A stretch of DNA of 64,000 nt from an uncultured Sediminibacterium sp. (GCF_946481145.1 NZ_CAMLMJ010000003.1:62001-126000); one strand, 5' to 3'; counted from the first letter of the stretch, positions 9,101-17,936 are shown. Notes: generated by a model not told the origin, from the letters alone. Numbers and translations are program-made.

Positions 9101-10008
9101 ACTACATTTAGCTTATTAAATCTTAGTTGGTTTAAATTCCGAAACAGGTAGCCACTGATCAGTGCCATTGATAAGGTTAATATACTTAGACAGATATAAA
9201 CCAAGACATCGGCAGACTCTTGACCTAATATTTCTTTAGCCCAGTTTAAATCGGTAATCAAGGATGGTTTGAAAAGGAATAAGATGGAAAATATTGTAGC
9301 AGCTAAGACTATCGTTCTAAAAAATATAGCTGTTTTTGATAGTCTTTTAATTCTATTAAATCGAGAATCTGGAATGGTTGAACCTTTGACATGGTAGAAA
9401 ATTTGCTGTAATATGCTTGTTTCGATTAACCTTTGTTGGTCTGAATCGATTGGTGTATAATGATTATGTTGACTTGGTGTTTGATTTTGTCCATTTTGTT
9501 CAACCTCTTCTGATTTACCGGTAACAAAACTTGCTAGTGAAATAGCAAGGAATTTGTATTGAGGATTCTGGTGTCGAAATGTTCCTAGAATGCTACTTTT
9601 CCCCGACCCATAGGTTCCGGTTACCGCCATATTTTTTACATTGGGATTTTCAATACCCCAACGGATGGCTTCTATGTATGATACCCCAGTAGTGATCATA
9701 TTGGTTGGTGCCAAGTCGGTTAATCCCAATGTATTATTAGTATTTTGGGGCTCTAGTCTATATAGTGCCTTTTGTATACCAATTAGGATTTTTCGGAAAA
9801 GTAGAATACAATTTGTTTTTACACACAGGGTTATGTATTTCCAAGCTGTACGTAATACTTTTAATAGTGCATTAGAGAGTTTGCGAGGCGGGAAGATGAG
9901 ACAGGCTATAAAAGTGAGAGTTGCGATGAATACTAATTTCCAATCAATCTGTGAAATGATTGGTTGAGCTTGGCATATTGTCATTACCTGGCTACTGATT
10001 TGGATCAT
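6121..10008 (-). CDS. YobI-type membrane-anchored P-loop NTPase
   Basis: This 1295-residue protein has a TM helix at about 25-40, a conserved lead-in NNTLGLTDLAPTN (91-103), Walker A GTYGSGKS (131-138), and Walker B VVIFEDLDRF (336-345) followed by a sensor-like VFIYAIKDDIF. Two more TM segments (about 228-246 and 268-288) are inserted between the Walker motifs. After about residue 450 there is a very long, mostly helical region, including a charged coiled-coil stretch near 510-540, that looks like a sensor or scaffold. The arrangement matches YobI-type NTPases, which comparative genomics places among NTP-driven conflict systems, near KAP and STAND NTPases. The two-TM gene follows on the same strand. 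I expect a ligand-sensing membrane switch. The NTPase call is firm; the defence role is inferred. Confidence 0.88.
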   Translation of the reverse strand: MIQISSQVMTICQAQPIISQIDWKLVFIATLTFIACLIFPPRKLSNALLKVLRTAWKYITLCVKTNCILLFRKILIGIQKALYRLEPQNTNNTLGLTDLAPTNMITTGVSYIEAIRWGIENPNVKNMAVTGTYGSGKSSILGTFRHQNPQYKFLAISLASFVTGKSEEVEQNGQNQTPSQHNHYTPIDSDQQRLIETSILQQIFYHVKGSTIPDSRFNRIKRLSKTAIFFRTIVLAATIFSILFLFKPSLITDLNWAKEILGQESADVLVYICLSILTLSMALISGYLFRNLNQLRFNKLNVVQGELEIERQTDFSILNNYLEEILYYFEATSFNVVIFEDLDRFEHPEIFTKLRELNILLNNAEQVGRKIVFIYAIKDDIFLDKTRTKFFDLIIPIIPILNSTNSLGILRGMLENTGLSAGIGDDLLADITLYIDDMRILKNIVNEYILYTKNLADIELKPNQLFSMIIYKNVYPRDFAKLENKEGVLFSIFQRLPKLKQELASVQKKRIDEIQKSLEAAKKEHIQSVISLNRLYLFMLFTKLKGITAIEINGAKISLERLSEENYFNQLITQESITYYYLDSRYSSQEQHRNVTFNFKELEKETNPQVNYESRKQQVLGSYDIERGKLETEQMSIQSFMAELNDMPLQQILEQYPSANHFYEEDFKNRDSLRYLLRRGYIDEMYPTLISYFYEGEMKRTDFSFIRKMKDEEELPFDYKLEKIDGVLKRFNQKELGKPILMNVSLTDHLFQHKKTKSTELAAYLNGFNDNHPKRVEFVIQYLSAGKFGSLFIREVVDQMPLLLKLLEADSNVLDIARSNTLVFILKNCTVDSIKRLNIDGILKSSIEKDIFFIMNNFSTPTTTIEKLFPEIQVHFVDITIFINDSWLFFVYKSCSFEMTMGNLEHIVSAELTSNFELNSFKYINYSYIQSLDLPRLKEIIEESIDEYVSSILLSNDAESMEPEETYLYLLNHVDISNTNKERLINQVDSTIREITRIESIELWPMLFSKFRIELSLANLEAYFIEYGIDDSLIECLNAIFKIPHKWGNLFKSGLSLSNEIQEAIAKCYKLEDSVYTALLHSPNLKFQRLDLEYLSDPKIEFLLGRKNWPVSAEMFALFKIDKPKYRIQYLLQDKETLFQEFDSIPLQEDDIILMLEKDLTKEEKIKVIDLFKEKTIALSQHLRLITLKMCLEGKEINIPVSFLSKIILPWSGESDEMAVALLSRQIHYYHPFIDLRSIFDTHPVLSELNGIKNKINLPNKQAYAALVDTLKRAGMISSISFEDDKITIWKRRQK

Positions 10009-10517
10009 AGTCGGAGAGGATTATTATCATATAATTGAAAACCTAGCCTGATTTAATCATTATCAGACTTATAAAGATTAGATGGAGGGATCTTCTTCCC
10101 TAAAATATACTATTTCAATAAAATAGCTTTAAAATATTATCTACTCTGACACCGAAGGGAATTTTTCATGTTTGAAATTTAGATAAACCTTTATCATTTT
10201 TTGTGAAAGTTAATAGCTTAGGCTTTCATTTATGTTGCTGTCCAATGAAAACCCTATTTGGGACGTTGCTGGAACAACTTTCTTTCTTGATGCTGCCATA
10301 TGTTTATGGGTCCGTTATAATTACCGATACCATACATGTACACAACTCCTTACTCATATACATAATAATTATACTATTGAAAAGCAATACCTTATCCCAT
10401 AAACAGGAAGTAATTTTAACTATACATCAAATCTTATTTAGTCTCATAATACTAAAACAAAAACCCATTTGAAAAACTTTAGCTTTTCAAATGGGGTTTT
10501 TCGATTAAATCTGAAGT
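10009..10517. other. AT-rich spacer between the NTPase and GH9 genes
   Basis: Apart from the terminator near 10461-10500, nothing is recognised in these 509 bases. A short plus-strand frame at 10203-10472 has poor protein character and is not called. The NTPase promoter must lie near 10010-10100 but no clear consensus is seen. Confidence 0.6.
10461..10500 (-). terminator. Bidirectional terminator downstream of the GH9 gene
   Basis: CCATTTGAAAA (10465-10475) pairs with TTTTCAAATGG (10484-10494), with flanking A and T runs extending the stem on both sides. It lies just past the GH9 stop. Confidence 0.85.
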
Positions 10518-13043
10518 CTACCTCACCCCTCTCCTAAACGCCTCCCCAAAAATCAAGTAAGCAGTATTCCCCCCAATCGTCCCCTCATTCTGTCCCCATA
10601 AAAAAGGCCAGTCATCGTAGTTTTCAAAATGATCGGGTTTGCGGAAGAGTAAACCGGGGGCTACATTGCCGGGAATAAAAGAGAAATCGGCGCGGTTGTT
10701 TCCATAGAAAACATTTTTGGGACGCGTGGCACCCAATGTGGCCACTAATGAATAATTGTGGTACGGGTGACAACCAAATAAATAATTGCTGGCTTTGTAG
10801 AGTTGTTTACTGTCGATGATATCCGGAAAAAATTTATGTGCAAAACAAACCGTGGTACCAAAGTTCACCACATCGCCACTGCCTGCCCAGTTGCCTATGC
10901 CAATGGGTACGCCGTATGGATTGTTTTTCTCCAGACTGTCTAAATAGCTTTTGTACTTCACGACATAAGGTCGCAGCTTTTCTGTAAAAGAAGCATTCAT
11001 ATAAGGCACTGCATCCAATGCCGTAGAAAGGGTAAAGCTCACATTGCGTTCGAGAGAGGGCCATAATAATTTCAGGAATTCATCGGAATAGTTTTGTTCT
11101 CCGGTGGCAATAAACAATTGCAGGTAAGTGCCCATATTGGCCGCACCAAAAGGACCTGCATTATTATCCTGCGACTGACCGGCCAATAAATCACTGGCTT
11201 CTTTTAGCAGTCTTTTCGATTGTTTCAAAGCCCTGTCTGCGAGGTCATCGTTATAACCTTTCAGTGCGCGGCTGGCAGCGGCAAACATGGTAGCGGCGCG
11301 AAAATCGAGACGGGGGTTGCGACTGGTAAAGGCCCACATATCATCTTTAACCCCACTTGATTTACCATCAGCAGCAATTTCATGTGCACCCAGTTTGGGG
11401 TTATAGGGCAGGCCATCTGTAATAGAAGCCGCGTCACCCAAATGATGATAATTATCCAGCACCGAATTGGAAAGAGTCTGTGCCATATGACCAATGATCT
11501 CTGCCTGCGCAAGCAGGTTCAAAGTACCATGCTCAATAAACTGCAATATATCGGGTGTACCATCGGGGCGATGCAGGTCAACATAACGTTGCTTTTGACT
11601 TACAAAAGTCTGGTCGCGTTGTGGTTTGAAATATTCCCAAGTCTTTACAAAGTTTTGTACCACGCCAATATTGGCACCTGTTTCAATATCAAAATCCCCG
11701 GCATCAAAAAAGCCGCCGATATTCAAACCAGGTATCAGTTCGAGTGCTTTGTATTTGGTATCGGTAGTTGGCCCCTGACGGTGCAGGTCGAAATGATCTG
11801 TGTTGGGGGGAGCCTGTAAATAACCTTCTTTAAAAGGCTCACCATGCCATATACGGTAACCTTCATTCACAGTCATGTGATTCATGTGAATAGGTATCCA
11901 AACATCGCTGGTGGCTTCAGTAATTTGATCGTAGACAGTTTGCGCGATCAAAAAATTATTGGTCTTCACAGCACCATACTGAATATAATAGATGCCGGGA
12001 GTGGTAACTGAAGAGAAATCGAATTTTACGTAATGGTATTTGTAGTAATCACCCCATGGCACAATATTGCCACTGAAAACTTTGGTGGCTTTACCATCTT
12101 CCCCCAGTTTATATAGTGAAGCAGTGGCTGCTGGTTTATCTTTTTTGTCGAGTTCAATCACCGATACTTTGGGTTGCGAGGGCAGATAGCCTACCTGAGA
12201 GAAACCGATATTGGGTTCTCTGATCCAGCCATCAATGGCATTGGCTTCTACGGTCCAGCTCAGCACTTTACCTGTTTTACCTGTTGGTAGTTTACTGCGC
12301 ACTACAAACCAGCCGTTCTGTGCCAGTATGCGACCATCGTAGAGCATGAGGTCAGCATCGGGCGAACTTATTTTCACGAGTCGAGATGGATCATCGGGTG
12401 CCAGTACCAGGCTCCGACCTGTTTCGAGAGGCAGCGGGTCAATAAATTTTCCAGAGCCCCTGTCGTCAGAAGTATTGTAGCCTTTAAACTGTTTGGGTTT
12501 TTCGCTGTTGGGTTTGGCAAGGGTATTTCCCACTACATAACGTGGAAACCGGTTGAAACGGCCATCAACCAGGTAGGTTTTGTTCCAGTATTGAGAGGGG
12601 AGGAACTCAAGGTTAAAACCTGCGTTGCCTTCCAATGCCTTGGGTACAGGTTTATCGAGATACACGGCAATTTCAATACCCTTTCCTTTGGCCGTAACTA
12701 CAATGCGGGAGTTGAAATCGTATTCGGCATAACGAAGACTTGCTTCAATGGTTTTGCTGAGGCGGTCAACTTTACGGTTGGATATCTGCGGCACCAGGTC
12801 CCACTGTTCGGGAGTGCTGGAGAGTCGAATGGCGCCGCCCTGCGCTGTCCGTACACCGTGGTGGATCAGTTCTATCCCAGCATTTTTTTCATCATTAAAA
12901 CCACCGGTAAACAGGTTGCTGTAGATGAGATAGTTCACCCCTTGTTTTTCGAAATATTCGAGGTCATTGAGTTTCAGGTCCTGGGCAACAGTGCAAATAC
13001 TGGCTCCAAGGCAAATAGCAATCGTAGAAATGAGTCTTTTCAT
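10518..13043 (-). CDS. Secreted glycoside hydrolase family 9-like enzyme
   Basis: I place the start at 13043, giving 841 residues that begin with a clear signal peptide (MKRLISTIAICLGASICTVAQ). A longer frame to 13250 only reads through a hairpin repeat. The first 240 residues are an unrecognised beta-rich region. An N-terminal cellulase Ig-like domain follows (from NIGFSQVGYLPSQPKVSV), then the (alpha/alpha)6 catalytic domain. The latter has GGFFDAGDFD, matching the GH9 nucleophile/base motif, and near the C-terminus QNEGTIGGNTAYL, matching the acid Glu region. GH9 enzymes are mostly endoglucanases, but this one sits beside a pectin locus and shares an operator-like site with it. The target may therefore be a beta-glucan or glucomannan in the same plant wall. 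Confidence 0.85.
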   Translation of the reverse strand: MKRLISTIAICLGASICTVAQDLKLNDLEYFEKQGVNYLIYSNLFTGGFNDEKNAGIELIHHGVRTAQGGAIRLSSTPEQWDLVPQISNRKVDRLSKTIEASLRYAEYDFNSRIVVTAKGKGIEIAVYLDKPVPKALEGNAGFNLEFLPSQYWNKTYLVDGRFNRFPRYVVGNTLAKPNSEKPKQFKGYNTSDDRGSGKFIDPLPLETGRSLVLAPDDPSRLVKISSPDADLMLYDGRILAQNGWFVVRSKLPTGKTGKVLSWTVEANAIDGWIREPNIGFSQVGYLPSQPKVSVIELDKKDKPAATASLYKLGEDGKATKVFSGNIVPWGDYYKYHYVKFDFSSVTTPGIYYIQYGAVKTNNFLIAQTVYDQITEATSDVWIPIHMNHMTVNEGYRIWHGEPFKEGYLQAPPNTDHFDLHRQGPTTDTKYKALELIPGLNIGGFFDAGDFDIETGANIGVVQNFVKTWEYFKPQRDQTFVSQKQRYVDLHRPDGTPDILQFIEHGTLNLLAQAEIIGHMAQTLSNSVLDNYHHLGDAASITDGLPYNPKLGAHEIAADGKSSGVKDDMWAFTSRNPRLDFRAATMFAAASRALKGYNDDLADRALKQSKRLLKEASDLLAGQSQDNNAGPFGAANMGTYLQLFIATGEQNYSDEFLKLLWPSLERNVSFTLSTALDAVPYMNASFTEKLRPYVVKYKSYLDSLEKNNPYGVPIGIGNWAGSGDVVNFGTTVCFAHKFFPDIIDSKQLYKASNYLFGCHPYHNYSLVATLGATRPKNVFYGNNRADFSFIPGNVAPGLLFRKPDHFENYDDWPFLWGQNEGTIGGNTAYLIFGEAFRRGVR

Positions 13044-13071
13044 AGCCGTAATTATAACATGCAAAGCCAAT

Positions 13072-13091
13072 TTACGCAATCGGTTGCATAA
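13072..13091. promoter_or_regulatory. LacI-type operator-like palindrome before the GH9 gene
   Basis: TTACGCAATCGGTTGCATAA is an almost perfect 20-bp palindrome centred on CG, a hallmark of LacI-family operators. It is 28 bp upstream of the GH9 start. Its TTTACGCAATCG half also occurs, inverted, in the sites before susC and the CE12-GH28 gene. Confidence 0.6.
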
Positions 13092-13220
13092 GTGGAGAAA
13101 TTTTCGGTGGATCCTTCGTCGCATCTGCCGATCTGCGATCCGCAGGCTCCTCAGGATGACGGGGTTGGGGGGAAGTCCGGGAGTCGGAAAGTGAGGAAGA
13201 AACAAGCCATAATTCATTGC

Positions 13221-13286
13221 TTCAGTGCCTTTCTGTGTCTTCAGAGGCATTTGTTATTGCCACTGAAGACACAGAAAGGCACTGAA
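13221..13286. repeat. Hairpin repeat family B, copy 1
   Basis: The 29-base arms 13221-13249 and 13258-13286 pair with a single mismatch around an 8-base loop. The right arm reads TGCCACTGAAGACACAGAAA and on. Other copies are at 20768, 33435 and 61213. Read as protein it yields a false LKTQKGTE-like extension on neighbouring frames. Confidence 0.85.
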
Positions 13287-13329
13287 AAGACGTTCGAATT
13301 TACTGGTGGTTTGAGTCGTATTTACCTCA

Positions 13330-13442
13330 TAGCTTCTTCGGTATTTACCGAAGCCGCTTCGAGGGTTCTTCGGTAATTCCCGAAGCGCTTCCGAAGAAAC
13401 CTCGAAGAAACCTCGAAGAAGCACCGAAGAAACCCCGAAGCT
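13330..13442. repeat. Cluster of short CTTCGG/CCGAAG inverted words
   Basis: The words CTTCGG, CCGAAG and CGAAGAAACCT recur at least ten times in about 110 bases, in both orientations, with multiple overlapping hairpins. There is no spacer structure, so it is not a CRISPR. It lies between a family B hairpin and the IS remnant. Confidence 0.75.
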
Positions 13443-13463
13443 GATACGGCAGATACACGAAAG

Positions 13464-14285
13464 TGTCTTATGTCTTGTACTGAAAAAACTTTACAATTGG
13501 GTAGGATATTACTAGGATAACTTTACAAGTGTTCTGATCATTACTGAGAGAGCTTTACAGTTTTTTACAATAGTACTGCTTTAGCTTTACGGTATTGTTT
13601 CTTTTTCCATTTTTTTTGGAGTTTTAGGTTTACATGATGGGCTTTATTTGGTGTTAAGTTGCTGATACTCATATGAGGTCTTAAACGGTTATAAGCATCA
13701 ATAGCATGGTGAACAACGGGTATTGCTTCACTATAACTGCCAAAAGTATCGCTCAGATTCAGCTCTGACTTTAAGATGCCATTGACTCGTTCGGCAAGTG
13801 CGTTATCGTAAGGATTACCATCCTGGGTCATACTAATTGCAATATTGTTTTGCTGTAAAGTCGACACGTATGGCTCGCAGCAGTACTGTATTCCCCTGTC
13901 TGAGTGATGAATTAGGGGAAGATTTGTTATTCTGGTCTTAATGGCCTTATTCAGACTGGTTAAGCAGCCTTGAACCCTTAGGTTCTGGCTTAAATGATAG
14001 CCTACGATTTTTCGGGAATAAGCATCAGTGATTAAGGACAAATAAATAAAACTACTGGTTGTTCTTAGATAGGTAATGTCACTTACCCAGACTTGCTCAG
14101 GTGCTTGTATTGATAAGCCTTTGACCAAATCTGCCCACTTCTTATAAGGGTGGTTTGAATCGGTGGTTACAGCATACCTTTTTTTTCTTTTTACCAATAA
14201 CTGATGCTTTTTAAGCAGGGCAAAGAAGTTGTCTCTGCCAATAGAGATACCATGTGTCTTATACTGAAAAAACTTTACAGTTATA
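13464..14285 (-). mobile_element. Truncated IS3-family insertion sequence remnant
   Basis: One end begins TGTCTTATGTCTTGTACTG (13464) and leads into CTGAAAAAACTTTACA; weaker repeats of that word follow at about 13515 and 13545. At 14255 a second end, TGTCTTATACTGAAAAAACT, appears in the same orientation rather than inverted. It cuts the transposase gene. No orfA or opposite inverted repeat remains, so this is a dead chimera of two termini. Confidence 0.8.
13565..14254 (-). pseudogene. IS3-family OrfB transposase, N-terminally truncated
   Basis: The recognisable part starts at HGISIGRDNFFALL and runs to the natural C-terminus. The rve/DDE core is intact, with Asp in VWVSDITYL, Asp in HHSDRGIQY and Glu in DNALAERVNG, and the usual ending RLRPHMSISNLTP. 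In IS3 elements OrfB is made by frameshifting from OrfA. Here OrfA and the first part of OrfB are gone, replaced by another IS terminus at 14255. The open frame continues upstream to 14377 but that extension is only antisense of the terminus and repeat DNA. Catalytic residues survive, but without OrfA and both ends it should be immobile. Confidence 0.88.
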
Positions 14286-14672
14286 GGAAATATGGACCAT
14301 GGTCCATAGTCTGTCCTAATTACCAGCATAACCCACAAATTCAAAAAATCAAAGATCAAAAATTCAAAGATCCCCAATCCCTTTCTTCAATATTCATCAT
14401 TCAAAATTCCTTGAGATCGTTGCCGGGAACGTTTGCGTAAAAAAAGGCATTGGCTATACTTCGGGGTTTCTTTAGTTAAGCGTAGAATTGGTTTACGAAA
14501 CGCTGGTCTTATCACTCATTTAAAGGGTGTGGAGCGGCAGAAATTGCTTGCTATGAATTGCTACCAAAAACATTCATCTGTTTGTGCCACATCCTGTGGT
14601 AACCTTCCATCTTCTTTTATTGTAACCAACATAAAAACGGAACGACCCGAGGGTCGCTTAAATCGCTTGCTT
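14286..14672. other. Leader region of the susC gene
   Basis: After a family E word (GGACCATGGTCC, about 14292-14303) and a run of AAATTC/AAAGATC words, the operator-like site lies at 14418-14445. Some 227 bases of leader follow before the ATG, including the small palindrome CGACCC-ga-GGGTCG (14643-14656). No convincing minus-7/minus-33 pair was found. The open frame from 14433 is not considered coding. Confidence 0.5.
14418..14445. promoter_or_regulatory. Predicted LacI-type operator upstream of susC
   Basis: This 28-bp word (core CCGGGAACGTTTGCGTAA) matches 22112-22139 at 26 of 28 positions, far from any coding homology. Its TTGCGTAA half equals half of the palindrome at 13072-13091. It lies 227 bp before susC. 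Confidence 0.65.
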
Positions 14673-17600
14673 ATGCCAAAGAAAATGAAGCAGAGGGCAC
14701 TAACCGTGCTTATACTGCTTTTAACGGGTATGTTTACCTATGCCCAAACAAGTTTTGAAATCAAGGGTCGTGTTACCGGTGCCGATAACCAGCCTCTGGA
14801 GGGTGTTACGGTAAAGGTAAAAGGAACTTCCACCGCCACAGCTACCGCCAAAGATGGTACATACCGCATCCTGGCAGCCAGCGGAAAAGTTACCCTTGTC
14901 TTCAGCTCGGTTGGATACGCTGATAAAGAAGAAGCGGTGAATGGAAAAAATACCATCAATGCTTCCCTTGCTCAGCAAAACTCAGAAACACTCGACGATG
15001 TAGTAGTTATAGGGTATCAAACCATTAAAAGAAAAAACCTACTTGCTTCTGTTGCCAGCGTGAGTGCCAAAGACCTGAAAGATATTCCTGTTAACTCAGC
15101 AGCGGAGGCTTTGAACGGAAGATTGGCAGGTGTTACCGCAACCACAGCAGAAGGTTCTCCCGATGCCGATATCCGTATCAGGGTACGCGGTGGTATGTCT
15201 ATCACAGGTGATAACTCCCCCCTCTATATAGTAGATGGTGTTCAGGTTGAAAATGGATTGTCTGCCCTGTCACCCCAGAATATTGAAAGCATTGATGTAT
15301 TGAAAGATGCTGCTGCTACTGCCATTTATGGTGCACGTGGTGCTAATGGTGTAATCGTTATCACCACAAAAAGTGGTAAGCCGGGTAGAATGCAGGTGAG
15401 CTATAATGGATTTGTAGGTGTTAAACAACTGGCCCGTAAACTGAATGTGTTAAGTCCTTATGACTATGTAATTTACCAAAGTGAAAGATCAAGGGGTAGT
15501 TCTACCGACAGTACCACTTTCACCAATAACTTCGGTACTACCTGGGATACTTTATCGAATTATAAAAACGTGAGTCCGGTTAACTGGCAGGATGAAGTAA
15601 TGGGACGTACAGGTGTTATGCAAACCCATAATATTTCAGCAATGGGTGGCAGCAGAAAAATTACGTACAATTTCGGATACACTTATAACGACGATAAAGC
15701 CATCGTACTCAATTCAAATTATCGCCGCCACCTGCTTAACCTGAAAGCTGAATATAAAATACTCAGTAACCTGAAACTCGCTGTTACCAGCCGTTATACC
15801 AATACCAATGTATATGGTGCAGGTACTTCATCAGACCAGGGTACTTCTTATAACCGCCTGCGTAATGCGGTTAAATACCGTCCGTTCTTGTCTGCTAACC
15901 AGGATATTGATGATGCCGATCCGCTCGCAGATCCGAATGTGGGTAATGGTTTAAACCTTGTGAATCCTATTTCACTGGCCAATGCAGAATACAGACGCAA
16001 AACAACAGATGTATTCAACTTTACCGCAGCAGCTACTTATACCATCATTAAAAACCTGAGTTTTAAATCAACTTTTGGTTACGATAAAGGCAAAAACATT
16101 GATCGTCAGTTCAGTGATTCAATCACTCCATTTGCGATCATTCAAGGTGGCCGTAAAGCCATTGTAACGCTTGATACTACTAATCGTACCACCATCACAA
16201 ATACCAATACACTTACTTATTCTGTGAATGGTTATAAGGATAAGCACGATTTTACCATTTTGGTAGGACAGGAAACATATGATTTACGCACCGAACGTTA
16301 TATCAGCCAGTTCCGCGACTATCCAACATTTACTTCGGTACAGGATGCATTAACCAAAACATCACTCGCGAATAAATTCGCCGGTTATCCCCGTGTAAAC
16401 AAAACAAGGTACACAAGCATGTCGTTCTTCACTGCATTGAGCTATGCTTACCTTGATAAATACTATTTCTCTTTCAACCTGCGTGCAGATGGTGCTTCTA
16501 AATTTGCACCCGGTAAACAATGGGGTTATTTTCCATCAGGTTCATTTGCATGGAGAGCCAAGAACGAAAAATTCCTGAAAGATGTGAAGTTCCTAAGCGA
16601 CCTGAAATTCCGTGCAGGCTTTGGTACTGTCGGTAATAACCGTATTGCCGATTACCTCTTCCTTACCACTTTCAGAAACGATGGTAGTTTATACTATGGA
16701 CTCAATAATGAAATAGTAGGCGCTTTTTACTCTGCAGGACTTGTTAATGAAAGCCTGCGTTGGGAGTCTACACTCAATAAAAACTTTGGGGTTGATCTTA
16801 GCCTCTTTAATAACAGATTAAACCTGAGTGTTGATATTTACAACAATAGTTCTAAGGATCTCTTACTGAATGTACCTATTGCCCCTACTTATGGTTATAC
16901 CACCCAATTACAGAATGTGGGTAAAACAACCAATAAAGGGGTAGAGTTCCAGATCAGCGCAACACCGATTCGTAAGAAAGATTTCAGTTGGACAGTTTCC
17001 TATAACATGTCTTTCAACTCAAACAATGTGGAACAATTGGGTCTCAACCAGAAATCATTCTTCCCTGCTGCAAGCTGGGGAGTATCTGGTCAACCAACCG
17101 ATTATATCATCCGAATTGGAAGTCCAACAAGCGCCATCTGGGGTCTGGTAACCGATGGTTTCTATAAAGTGAGTGATTTCGATTACAATACAGCTACAGG
17201 TGTTTATACACTGAAAGCAGGTATGGTGAATAATTCAGGTATCATTGGTCCTGTTCAACCAGGCTCTATTAAATTCAAGGATCTGGATGGTGATGGTGTT
17301 ATTTCACTGGATAAAGACAGAACAGTTATTGGTAATCCATTACCTAAGTTCACCGGAGGTTTGAACCAGCAGTTTACCTATAAGAACTGGGACATGAGCA
17401 TCTTCATGAACTTCTCTTATGGTAATGATGTGTACAATGCCAATAAAATTGAATTTACCAATGGCTACACTGCCAACTCTAACATGCTCGATATGATGCA
17501 GAATCGTTGGAGAGTGGTAACGGCAGATGGTAAAACTGCGCAGTATGTAAACTCAAGCAACCAGGTGGTAGGTATCGCTCCGGATCAATTGGCAGCATTG

Positions 17601-17918
17601 AATGCCAATGCAACCATCTGGCAGCCATTGAAAAGTGCAGGTGCATTCTATCCACATTCATGGGCAATAGAAGATGGGTCATTTATTCGTCTGAATAACC
17701 TTACCATTGGTTATAGCCTGCCAGTAAAAAAACTGGCTGGTTTGAAAATGAGCAAACTGCGTTTCTACTTTACAGGGAACAACCTGGCTATCTTAACCAG
17801 CTATAGTGGTTATGATCCAGAAGTGAGTGTACGTAATAGTCCGCTTACGCAAGGTCTTGATTACTCCGCTTATCCGAAAAGCAGGACATTCATTTTTGGT
17901 GTAAACGCATCTTTTTAA
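14673..17918 (+). CDS. SusC/RagA family TonB-dependent outer-membrane transporter
   Basis: I start at ATG 14673 (MPKKMKQRALTVLILLLTG), which gives a signal peptide and 1081 residues; 14685 is an equally good ATG. The mature protein opens with a carboxypeptidase-like regulatory domain (IKGRVTGADNQPLEGVTVKV). A TonB-box-like region (TLDDVVVIGYQTIKRKNLL) and the plug follow, with RIRVRGGMSITGDNSPLYI and GARGANGVIVITTKSG. A long beta-barrel ends in the aromatic residue Phe (FIFGVNASF). It pairs with the SusD homologue 18 bp downstream to import oligosaccharides using TonB energy; here pectic oligomers are the likely cargo. The operator-like site upstream suggests control by the nearby LacI protein. 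Confidence 0.95.
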   Translation: MPKKMKQRALTVLILLLTGMFTYAQTSFEIKGRVTGADNQPLEGVTVKVKGTSTATATAKDGTYRILAASGKVTLVFSSVGYADKEEAVNGKNTINASLAQQNSETLDDVVVIGYQTIKRKNLLASVASVSAKDLKDIPVNSAAEALNGRLAGVTATTAEGSPDADIRIRVRGGMSITGDNSPLYIVDGVQVENGLSALSPQNIESIDVLKDAAATAIYGARGANGVIVITTKSGKPGRMQVSYNGFVGVKQLARKLNVLSPYDYVIYQSERSRGSSTDSTTFTNNFGTTWDTLSNYKNVSPVNWQDEVMGRTGVMQTHNISAMGGSRKITYNFGYTYNDDKAIVLNSNYRRHLLNLKAEYKILSNLKLAVTSRYTNTNVYGAGTSSDQGTSYNRLRNAVKYRPFLSANQDIDDADPLADPNVGNGLNLVNPISLANAEYRRKTTDVFNFTAAATYTIIKNLSFKSTFGYDKGKNIDRQFSDSITPFAIIQGGRKAIVTLDTTNRTTITNTNTLTYSVNGYKDKHDFTILVGQETYDLRTERYISQFRDYPTFTSVQDALTKTSLANKFAGYPRVNKTRYTSMSFFTALSYAYLDKYYFSFNLRADGASKFAPGKQWGYFPSGSFAWRAKNEKFLKDVKFLSDLKFRAGFGTVGNNRIADYLFLTTFRNDGSLYYGLNNEIVGAFYSAGLVNESLRWESTLNKNFGVDLSLFNNRLNLSVDIYNNSSKDLLLNVPIAPTYGYTTQLQNVGKTTNKGVEFQISATPIRKKDFSWTVSYNMSFNSNNVEQLGLNQKSFFPAASWGVSGQPTDYIIRIGSPTSAIWGLVTDGFYKVSDFDYNTATGVYTLKAGMVNNSGIIGPVQPGSIKFKDLDGDGVISLDKDRTVIGNPLPKFTGGLNQQFTYKNWDMSIFMNFSYGNDVYNANKIEFTNGYTANSNMLDMMQNRWRVVTADGKTAQYVNSSNQVVGIAPDQLAALNANATIWQPLKSAGAFYPHSWAIEDGSFIRLNNLTIGYSLPVKKLAGLKMSKLRFYFTGNNLAILTSYSGYDPEVSVRNSPLTQGLDYSAYPKSRTFIFGVNASF

Positions 17919-17936
17919 TCGATCAAATATTGCTAT

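Noticed and set aside
10203..10472. 89-residue plus-strand open frame
   Set aside because: Low-complexity AT-rich composition, no domain, and it runs into the terminator hairpin.
13044..13250. Upstream extension of the GH9 gene
   Set aside because: It reads through a family B hairpin, a family F word and the operator-like palindrome; a proper signal peptide starts at 13043.
13330..13442. Possible CRISPR-like or regulatory array of CTTCGG words
   Set aside because: Word spacing is irregular, orientation mixed and there are no spacers; better described as hairpin word repeats.
14433..14672. Upstream extension of susC
   Set aside because: It begins inside the operator-like site without a good start, and a signal peptide begins at 14673.
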